Positions 7,019-11,697 of a DNA stretch of 11,697 bases are shown here, piece after piece. The stretch's first letter is position 1. Each line of letters opens with the position of its first letter. The notes below the pieces were generated by a model, which ran no database searches, was not told where the DNA came from, and worked only from the letters and a program-made list of their open reading frames with translations. The stretch comes from Bryobacterales bacterium (GTDB lineage: Bacteria > Acidobacteriota > Terriglobia > Bryobacterales > Bryobacteraceae). The translations under genes and the position numbers were made by a program. The stretch covers positions 1 to 11,697 of the forward strand of contig JALOKO010000059.1 in assembly GCA_025456495.1 (NCBI GenBank). Reading direction: 5' to 3'.

Positions 7019-7717
7019 CTACTTCCGTATGGGCCGTGATGGTGGCGCGTTCGACGGCTGCTGCTGCTCATCGTTTGCAATCCCCACGTCCACCCGCACA
7101 GTCACATTGGTTACCGTGGTCAGCCGCACAAATGGGTCACTCACGTACAAATTCGCCCGGTATTCCTTCTTGCCCACCACGGCGCTCAGGTCAATAGGGT
7201 CAGTCTCCGCCTCAGTCACCTGACGGATGCGCGTCTCAGGACCCTCCACCGGAATCAGTTCCGGAAACACCACCTCGCTATGCACCCGATAGCCTTCCGG
7301 CGGCATGGCCGAGTAGTTGACCCGCACCGGGATTTCCTTGCGCAAGCGCCGCTCAAAGCGGATGCGAATCTGGGCCGGAATCGCCCGGTTCAATCGCACA
7401 CCCTGCGGCAGCAGCACGTTGGAGTTGTCCACGGTAAAGGTGCGCTGTCCCGGCTGCAGCACATCGGATAAATCCAGAATCACTCCCAGGCGGCTGTCGG
7501 CCAGGTCGCGCACCTTCGAGGATGGCCCCTGTACTTCCAACATCACCCGTTCGGGCGCATCGCTGGAAATCTCCAGGTCTGACGGGATCCCCTTCATTTC
7601 GACGGGCGCGGCCAGGCTGATGGCCCTCTCCTGGTCGCCCACAATGGCAAACCACATTGCCAGCGCAATCAGCAGCGACAGCACCTTCCACCAGAAATCC
7701 CGGAATAGCCGTCTCAC
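7019..7717 (-). CDS. cdaR: CdaR / YbbR-domain regulator of diadenylate cyclase
   Basis: A 232-residue membrane-anchored protein. A short basic N-terminus ('MRRLFRDFWWK') precedes one hydrophobic helix at about 10-27. An extracytoplasmic part follows, with two beta-rich YbbR repeats at about 31-120 ('PVEMKGIPSDLEI ... VQGPSSKVRDL') and 128-212 ('IPVRVNYSAMPPEGYRV ... VEGPETRIRQV'). The 'V.GP...I..V' signature occurs in both. The C-terminus is a low-complexity Gln/Pro tail. YbbR proteins encoded next to CdaA bind and tune the cyclase. Firmicute homologues usually have three or four YbbR repeats, so this is a short version. The start is GTG at 7717-7715, inside the cdaA stop (overlap GTGA), which strongly suggests translational coupling and near-equal synthesis of the two proteins. 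It is followed by glmM. Confidence 0.88.
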   Translation of the reverse strand: MRRLFRDFWWKVLSLLIALAMWFAIVGDQERAISLAAPVEMKGIPSDLEISSDAPERVMLEVQGPSSKVRDLADSRLGVILDLSDVLQPGQRTFTVDNSNVLLPQGVRLNRAIPAQIRIRFERRLRKEIPVRVNYSAMPPEGYRVHSEVVFPELIPVEGPETRIRQVTEAETDPIDLSAVVGKKEYRANLYVSDPFVRLTTVTNVTVRVDVGIANDEQQQPSNAPPSRPIRK

Positions 7718-8679
7718 GACTTGCTCTCCATCCGGCCCTGTTCCATCGGACGCGATTCCATCGGACGCGATTCCATCACACGGGTATCCATCCTGCTGGC
7801 ATCCATCCGTGCTGCGCCGCCATCCTGCTTGGCCACCGCGGTTTCGGTAACCGGAAGCACGATTTGCTGGGTCCCGCTCTGGTCAGCCGGACGCTGAGAC
7901 GGGGTGCGGCGCGTCATGTGCTGCAGCACCCGCGCCTCCACATCGCCCAACGTAAGGTCGGTGTAGAGTTCCCCAAACGCGGCCACTGACATCTTGCCGG
8001 TTTCCTCTGAGACGACAATCGCCAGTGAGTCCGTCTCCTCAGTTACTCCCAGCGCCGCCCGGTGCCGTGTTCCCAGACTGCGGGAAACGTTCGGGTTCAT
8101 GGACAGCGGCAGGAAGCAGGAGGCCGCCGCCAGCCGGTCGCGATGGATGATGGCGGCGCCGTCATGCAGCGCCCCGCCAAACTGAAAGATGGCCAGGATG
8201 AGATCCCTCGATACCAGCGCATCCAATTGGACGCCGCTCTCCACGAAGGTACGCAACCCGATGTCGCGCTCCAGCACCAACAGCGCGCCCACGCGGTTCT
8301 TCTGCAGCACGTCTAGCGCCAGCAGGATTTCGTCCAGGCCTTCGCGGTTCTGCAATCGCGAACCGAAGCTGAACATGCGCGCCTTGCCCAACCGCGCCAG
8401 CAATCGCCGGATCTCTGACTGGAAAACGACAATCAGCGCAAACGCCGTATAGGGCACCGCGTTGCCGATGATGCTGCGCAGCAGTTCCAATCCGAAATAG
8501 ATGGATGCCGAGTACACCAGCACCACCAGCACGATCCCGAACAGGATGCGCTCAGCCCGCCGACCGCGCACAATGGCGAAAAACTGGTAGACCAGAAAGG
8601 CCACAAGCAGCACGTCCACCGCGGCGGTGATATCCATCCGCGGCATGGCCTGCCAAAGCTTGTACGCCATTTCCTGCAT
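7714..8679 (-). CDS. cdaA: Membrane diadenylate cyclase CdaA (DacA), c-di-AMP synthase
   Basis: A 321-residue protein that joins two ATP molecules into cyclic di-AMP. Three membrane helices (about 17-37, 43-64, 70-88) precede a DAC (DisA_N) domain at about 105-250. Catalytic motifs are intact: DGA at 173-175 in 'LHDGAAII', and GTRHR at 203-207, followed by 'AALGVTEETDSLAIVVSEETG'. Past the domain is a polar linker (about 254-291), then an unusual array of six pentapeptides beginning Met-Asp or Met-Glu (292-321). The frame is open upstream to 8817, but the ATG at 8679 gives the family's usual short N-terminus before helix 1; Met4 at 8670 is an alternative. Its TGA overlaps the cdaR GTG. A -10-like TACACT lies about 56 bases upstream. 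c-di-AMP typically governs K+ and osmolyte balance and wall homeostasis; the adjoining wall-precursor gene fits this. Confidence 0.93.
   Translation of the reverse strand: MQEMAYKLWQAMPRMDITAAVDVLLVAFLVYQFFAIVRGRRAERILFGIVLVVLVYSASIYFGLELLRSIIGNAVPYTAFALIVVFQSEIRRLLARLGKARMFSFGSRLQNREGLDEILLALDVLQKNRVGALLVLERDIGLRTFVESGVQLDALVSRDLILAIFQFGGALHDGAAIIHRDRLAAASCFLPLSMNPNVSRSLGTRHRAALGVTEETDSLAIVVSEETGKMSVAAFGELYTDLTLGDVEARVLQHMTRRTPSQRPADQSGTQQIVLPVTETAVAKQDGGAARMDASRMDTRVMESRPMESRPMEQGRMESKS
7717..7806 (-). repeat. Six-copy 15-base repeat encoding the Met-Asp/Glu pentapeptide tail of CdaA
   Basis: Six in-frame 15-base units read MDASR, MDTRV, MESRP, MESRP, MEQGR, MESKS up to the cdaA stop. The third and fourth units are identical at DNA level (ATGGAATCGCGTCCG); the others diverge while keeping ATGGA. 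The exact pair suggests recent slippage duplication, and the divergence elsewhere suggests an older array. Every unit begins Met-acidic, and nearly all carry Arg or Lys. Confidence 0.85.
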
Positions 8680-8734
8680 AAAGAAAGACGGGTCCCGTTC
8701 AGGCGCAGGCGCCCGATGGGGAATCCGTGTCCTT

Positions 8735-8740
8735 AGTGTA
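8735..8740 (-). promoter_or_regulatory. -10-like TACACT upstream of cdaA
   Basis: On the minus strand TACACT reads 8740 to 8735 within CGCTACACT, the same nine bases as at the M20 gene. No good -35 hexamer was found at normal spacing. Transcription from here would give a leader of about 50 bases, containing an 11-base dyad (ACGGG-A-CCCGT) and a pyrimidine stretch just before the ATG. Suggestive only. Confidence 0.35.
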
Positions 8741-8780
8741 GCGTAGAGGCTGCAAGTTACAGGAAATACATGGGCGAATT

Positions 8781-8796
8781 GAGCGCAGCAGCGCTC
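8781..8796 (-). terminator. Possible serA terminator / inverted repeat
   Basis: A perfect six-base-pair inverted repeat, GAGCGC and GCGCTC around a four-base loop, lies 64 bases past the serA stop in the 180-base spacer before cdaA. In the minus-strand direction it is followed only by AATT, so T-tract support is poor. It could be a weak terminator separating serA from cdaA, or a chance palindrome. Apart from this and the TACACT element, the spacer shows nothing recognisable. Confidence 0.3.
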
Positions 8797-8859
8797 CGGA
8801 CAACGCCGCTCCCACACCCCTTTCCCTGCCGGATGCGCGCCGTGAAGCCCTCCCCATCG

Positions 8860-10446
8860 CTAGCGCGACAGGCTCACCACGCGCACGATGCGTACTGCGG
8901 GGTTCTTCTTCAGTTCCTCCAGCACCGCATCGGAAGGCAGCCCGTCGGTTTCCACCACGGCCACGGCCTCCAACGGCGCATCCGGGGTGGGGATGCGCTC
9001 TTCGCGTCCCAGCGAGAAGTTAGCGATGTTGATCTGGTTGTCGCCCAGCACCTTGCCCACGTGCCCGATCACGCCCGGGACATCCACGTTGCGCATGTAG
9101 ACCAGGTCGCCTGAGAGGGGAGTCTCCACGGAAATCCCGTCCACGCGCAGCAGGCGCGGCCGGTCCAGCACCACCGCCCCACCCACGCGGGTGCGGCCTT
9201 CGGTGGTTTCCAACTCCACATGGATGGCGTTGCCATGATCCTGTACGTTCTCGTGCTGCTCACTGATGTTCACGCCGCGCGCGGCAGCCACTTGCATCAC
9301 GTTCACGATATTGGCCCGCTCCCCGGCTCGCCGGAACGCGCCCACCAGCCCGGCGTTGCGAATCAACTGCGTATTCTCAGCCACATCGCCGAAGTAAGTG
9401 ATACGCACGCTGCGCAAGCTGCCCTGGCTGATGCGGGAGGCAAACTCGCCCAACCTCTCCGCCAGATGCATGAAGGGTTCGGCCTGCCTGTACTCCGCCG
9501 GCGACACCTGCGGCATGTTCACCGCGTTGATGGCCACCCCATCGCGCAGATAGTCACTCAGCTGCTGGGCGATGCGCACGCCCACGATTTCCTGCGCTTC
9601 CTCCGTGGACGCCGCAATGTGCGGCGTGGCCACCAGCGATGGCAGCTTCAGGAAAGCTTCGTCACCCTTCAGCGGCTCCACCTCAAACACATCCAGCGCC
9701 GCACCGCCCAGGTGTCCGCTTTCCAGCGCCGCGGCCAGCGCCTCATGATTCACCAGTTCGCCGCGGGCGCAGTTTACAATGCGCGCCCCGGGCTTCATCT
9801 TGGCGAAGGCAGCCGCGTCCAGCATCCCCTTGGTTTCCGGCGTCAGCGCCGTGTGCAGGCTGATGAAGTCGCTCTGGGCGTACAGTTCATCCAGCGAGAC
9901 CATGGTCACATCCAGGCTGCGTACGCTTTCAGGGTTCACAAACGGATCGTAGGCCAGAATCCGCATCTCGAAGGCCTGCGCCCGCTGCAGCACCCCGCGT
10001 CCGATGGTGCCCAAACCCACCAGTCCCAGCACCTTCTCCCGCAGTTCATTGCCCATGAACCGCTTCTTTTCCCACTTGCCGCCTTTGGTGGATTCCGAAG
10101 CCGCCGCCACATGGCGCGCCATCGCCAGCATCAGCGCCAGCGTATGTTCCGCCACCGAAATCGCGTTGCCGCCCGGCGTGTTCATCACAATCACGCCCGC
10201 CTCAGTGGCCGCCGCCAGGTCCACGTTGTCCACACCCACGCCAGCGCGGCCAATCGCCCGCAGCTTGGGCGCCTTGGCCAGCACCTCGCGCGTCACCTTC
10301 ACAGCGCTGCGCACTACCAGCGCATCGGCTTCCGCCAGATGCTGGTCGTACTCCTTCGGGCTGGAAACAATCACGTTCCAATCCGTGTTCTTCTGTAGAA
10401 TCGCCAGACCTGCCGGCGAGAGCGGCTCTGCAACCAAGATGTTCAT
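8860..10446 (-). CDS. serA: D-3-phosphoglycerate dehydrogenase (long form with ASB and ACT domains)
   Basis: A 528-residue cytoplasmic enzyme that oxidises 3-phosphoglycerate to 3-phosphohydroxypyruvate with NAD+, the first step of serine synthesis. The substrate domain (about 1-100 and 283-310) flanks the nucleotide-binding domain, with GLGTIG at 144-149 and the acidic NAD-selecting Asp at about 167 in 'ILAYDPF'. The catalytic set is complete: Arg228 in 'NCARGELV', Glu257 in 'DVFEVEP', His276 in 'TPHIAAS'. An intervening ASB domain (about 315-445) and a C-terminal ACT domain (about 455-528, 'RNVDVPGVIGHVGKVLGDN') make it the long type, as in Mycobacterium and Bacillus. In such enzymes serine can inhibit through the ACT domain. 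The ATG at 10446 gives the standard 'MNILVAEPLS' start; no strong Shine-Dalgarno is present. It is divergent from the yqeY-like gene across 121 bases. cdaA follows on the same strand after 180 bases, probably under its own promoter. Confidence 0.96.
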   Translation of the reverse strand: MNILVAEPLSPAGLAILQKNTDWNVIVSSPKEYDQHLAEADALVVRSAVKVTREVLAKAPKLRAIGRAGVGVDNVDLAAATEAGVIVMNTPGGNAISVAEHTLALMLAMARHVAAASESTKGGKWEKKRFMGNELREKVLGLVGLGTIGRGVLQRAQAFEMRILAYDPFVNPESVRSLDVTMVSLDELYAQSDFISLHTALTPETKGMLDAAAFAKMKPGARIVNCARGELVNHEALAAALESGHLGGAALDVFEVEPLKGDEAFLKLPSLVATPHIAASTEEAQEIVGVRIAQQLSDYLRDGVAINAVNMPQVSPAEYRQAEPFMHLAERLGEFASRISQGSLRSVRITYFGDVAENTQLIRNAGLVGAFRRAGERANIVNVMQVAAARGVNISEQHENVQDHGNAIHVELETTEGRTRVGGAVVLDRPRLLRVDGISVETPLSGDLVYMRNVDVPGVIGHVGKVLGDNQINIANFSLGREERIPTPDAPLEAVAVVETDGLPSDAVLEELKKNPAVRIVRVVSLSR

Positions 10447-10462
10447 TGTCGAGAAAAGACCT

Positions 10463-10490
10463 TATCTACGGGGAAGGCCATGCCGGGCAA
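10463..10490 (-). promoter_or_regulatory. Candidate serA promoter
   Basis: On the minus strand, TTGCCC (10490-10485) and TAGATA (10468-10463) are 16 bases apart. Transcription would start near 10456, about ten bases before the serA ATG. Both hexamers are imperfect matches to the sigma-70 consensus. The central dyad at 10500-10519 would sit about 53 bases upstream of this start. Confidence 0.3.
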
Positions 10491-10499
10491 GAGCGGTGG

Positions 10500-10519
10500 G
10501 GTGCGGACACGTCTGCACC
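10500..10519. promoter_or_regulatory. 20-bp dyad midway between serA and yqeY (candidate operator)
   Basis: The left arm GGTGCGGAC and right arm GTCTGCACC are complementary at eight of nine positions; the ninth is a G/T pair. A two-base centre separates them. The dyad sits almost exactly mid-spacer, 53 bases from the serA start codon and 48 from the yqeY-like ATG. No T-run follows on either strand, so it looks more like a protein-binding palindrome than a terminator. No known regulator consensus is recognised. Confidence 0.45.
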
Positions 10520-10549
10520 TTGCTCACGATTGGGCATCGCCGAATCCCT

Positions 10550-10555
10550 TAGAAT
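10550..10555 (+). promoter_or_regulatory. -10-like TAGAAT upstream of the yqeY-like gene
   Basis: TAGAAT ends 12 bases before the ATG at 10568, so the transcript would start about 10561-10563 with a leader of only a few bases. This agrees with the lack of a Shine-Dalgarno sequence. No -35 hexamer at normal spacing is convincing, which leaves room for activation through the dyad at 10500-10519. Confidence 0.4.
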
Positions 10556-10567
10556 ATCAAAAGCAGT

Positions 10568-11017
10568 ATGGCACTCCTTGACCAGATCCAAAAAGACATG
10601 GTGGCCGCCATGAAGGCCAAAGACCAGCAGCGCCTGGACGCCATCCGCATGGTGAAGACCGCCCTCACCAAGGCCAAGGTGGATAGCAACAAAGAGTTCG
10701 ACGAAAAGGCTGAGCTTGCTGTGCTGAGTTCTCTCATGAAGCAGCGCCGGGAAGCCGCTGACATGTTCCGCCAGGGCGGCCGCGAGGAATCCGCCCTCGC
10801 CGAGGAGGCCGAAGCGCGCATCATTGAAACCTACATGCCCGCCGCGCCCACCGAAGAGGAACTCACCGCCGCCATCGAAGCCGCCGCCGGCGAAACCGGC
10901 GCCACCACCGTCAAGGACCTAGGCGCCATGATGAAGGCCGTCCAAGCCAGGCTCACCGGCAAGCGCGTCGACGGCAAAGTCCTCAGCGAACGCGTGAAAT
11001 CTCGCCTGGGCGGCTAA
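10568..11017 (+). CDS. yqeY: GatB/YqeY domain protein
   Basis: A 149-residue soluble, all-helical protein of the YqeY family. It begins 'MALLDQIQKDMVAAMKAKD', continues with 'RLDAIRMVKTALTKAKVD', and has the characteristic 'EAEARIIETYMPAAPTEEEL' in the middle. The C-terminus 'GAMMKAVQARLTGKRVDGKVLSERVKSRL' contains the family's 'G..M......G..DG..L...V...L' pattern. The domain resembles the C-terminal, tRNA-contacting tail of GatB, the amidotransferase subunit that corrects Glu-tRNA(Gln). The role of free-standing YqeY is not established, though a tRNA-related function is often supposed. Length is typical. ATG 10568 is chosen because it gives the exact family N-terminus. It often lies near rpsU in other bacteria; here it is divergent from serA and convergent with an unknown gene. 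Confidence 0.93.
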   Translation: MALLDQIQKDMVAAMKAKDQQRLDAIRMVKTALTKAKVDSNKEFDEKAELAVLSSLMKQRREAADMFRQGGREESALAEEAEARIIETYMPAAPTEEELTAAIEAAAGETGATTVKDLGAMMKAVQARLTGKRVDGKVLSERVKSRLGG

Positions 11018-11096
11018 CGCGCTCCGCTCCCCGCGCCCCACTTGGCCTGCGTGCTGAGGTCCACCTGTCTCCCGCACCCTGCCAGATCGCTGCCGC

Positions 11097-11697
11097 CTAG
11101 AGTACGGGCACCCACTCCTTCTCTCGCGCATCTGGTTTGTCGTTCGAGGGCCTCTCCACACGCACAGCCACCCCGCGCGGAACCCAATGGCAGCTTGCGT
11201 CGTTGGACATGTGGCAGGCTTCCAGTGGCGATGCCTGAACCGCCGTCGTCAGTTGAGCAAGCCGTGCCTGGGTCTTCGCCTGCAGGATCGCCATATCGTG
11301 GTCCACTTCGGCCGCGCGCGTTAGAAACAGCACCAAAGCTGGTCCTGCATGGCGGGGAAGCATTGCCTTCAGCGCATCGGGCAGGGCCACCGCCGTCACT
11401 TCCTCCCCCTTGTGAAGATAAGCACTGTCTTCGCGGAACCTCACGCCATCACGCCCTCTTCCGCCAATCCCACGAAGCAACACATAGGCGCGAAGGTAGC
11501 GGAAGTCATCAGAGGTCTTCACCTCTAGCGTCAGCGCAGCATCACCCGAGGCAGGGGAAGCCTCACTCAACCGCAACGTCGAATCCCCAATGGCGCCCAT
11601 CGCCGTGGACATCGGGCTCACAATGGATAAGCGCCAGCCTGGCTGAAGATAAAGGTACGGCAAGTTCCCCGAAAGTGGCGGAGGCGGCGGCGCCACA
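11097..11697 (-). CDS. Unrecognised protein, 5' end outside window
   Basis: I do not recognise this gene. The minus-strand frame is open from the right edge to TAG at 11099-11097, giving 199 visible residues. A GTG lies at 11696, but it opens directly into 'APPPPPLSG'. A proline-rich linker of this kind usually follows a signal peptide or anchor, so the true start is probably beyond the window. After the linker comes 'LPYLYLQPGWRLSIVSP', then a beta-rich region (about 38-120, 'ALTLEVKTSDDFRYLRAYVLLRG') and a helical stretch (about 118-155, 'AEVDHDMAILQAKTQARLAQL'). It ends with a two-cysteine motif (Cys161, Cys169) running into 'CHWVPRGVAVRVE'. The Cys pair and proline linker suggest an exported, disulfide-bonded protein. 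Codon and base use match the neighbours. The 79-base gap to the convergent yqeY-like gene shows no clear terminator. Confidence 0.65.
   Translation of the reverse strand, partial: VAPPPPPLSGNLPYLYLQPGWRLSIVSPMSTAMGAIGDSTLRLSEASPASGDAALTLEVKTSDDFRYLRAYVLLRGIGGRGRDGVRFREDSAYLHKGEEVTAVALPDALKAMLPRHAGPALVLFLTRAAEVDHDMAILQAKTQARLAQLTTAVQASPLEACHMSNDASCHWVPRGVAVRVERPSNDKPDAREKEWVPVL

Noticed and set aside
5961..7223. A 420-codon plus-strand open frame opposite glmM and cdaR
   Set aside because: The translation is His/Gln/Arg-rich with no recognisable fold. It is the high-GC shadow of glmM, whose motifs are all intact on the other strand.
8680..8817. 46-residue N-terminal extension of cdaA
   Set aside because: It is not hydrophobic in the CdaA manner and would run over the TACACT element. 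The ATG at 8679 fits the family start.
9220..10398. A 392-codon plus-strand open frame opposite serA
   Set aside because: The composition is His/Arg/Gln-rich and of low complexity, and it lies wholly within the well-supported serA gene on the other strand.
10447..10567. Riboswitch or T-box upstream of serA
   Set aside because: The spacer is only 121 bases, the predicted serA leader is about ten bases, and no aptamer-like or T-box sequence is visible; only the dyad stands out.
1..11697. Mobile element, phage, CRISPR array, toxin-antitoxin pair or tRNA
   Set aside because: No transposase or integrase-like protein, spaced repeat array, terminal inverted repeats or cloverleaf-like sequence was seen. 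Base use looks uniform by eye across the window.

Overview
The window is GC-rich, densely coded bacterial chromosome. It holds nine genes and no RNA gene, insertion sequence, phage gene, CRISPR array or origin that I can see. The gene set suggests an acidobacterium of the Solibacter/Bryobacter kind: an MtrB/PioB-like outer-membrane barrel, a secreted two-lobed acetylxylan-esterase-like hydrolase, a CdaA-CdaR-GlmM cluster in a Gram-negative-type genome, and few Shine-Dalgarno sequences. The barrel and secreted hydrolase argue against a Gram-positive host. This assignment is inference; no rRNA or other phylogenetic marker is present.

Layout. Plus strand, left edge: the C-terminal part of a beta-barrel protein (2-1072), then an M20 metallopeptidase (1177-2424) and an EamA/DMT permease (2435-3349), 10 bases apart and probably one transcript. 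Meeting the permease tail to tail is a small minus-strand Fe(II)-trafficking/oxidative-protection gene of the YggX family (3353-3628). A 100-base divergent spacer with a short tandem repeat separates it from a plus-strand secreted alpha/beta hydrolase (3729-5501). Minus strand, 5601-10446: serA (phosphoglycerate dehydrogenase), a 180-base spacer, then cdaA, cdaR and glmM. Divergent from serA is a plus-strand yqeY-like gene (10568-11017). It converges on an unrecognised minus-strand gene that is cut by the right edge (11097-11697).

How the genes fit together. cdaA-cdaR-glmM is the known cyclic-di-AMP/peptidoglycan-precursor module: a membrane diadenylate cyclase, its membrane-anchored YbbR-type regulator, and the enzyme that makes glucosamine-1-phosphate for UDP-GlcNAc. 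cdaA and cdaR overlap by GTGA, and glmM starts with TTG 62 bases after cdaR. serA is housekeeping serine synthesis. The other genes look like independent housekeeping or catabolic units.

No wholly new multi-gene system is evident. The points most worth following are a Met-Asp/Glu pentapeptide array at the C-terminus of CdaA, a near-perfect 20-bp dyad midway between serA and yqeY, a decayed second hydrolase lobe in the esterase, a tandem repeat in the yggX/esterase spacer, and a shared CGCTACACT promoter-like element with several very short predicted leaders.
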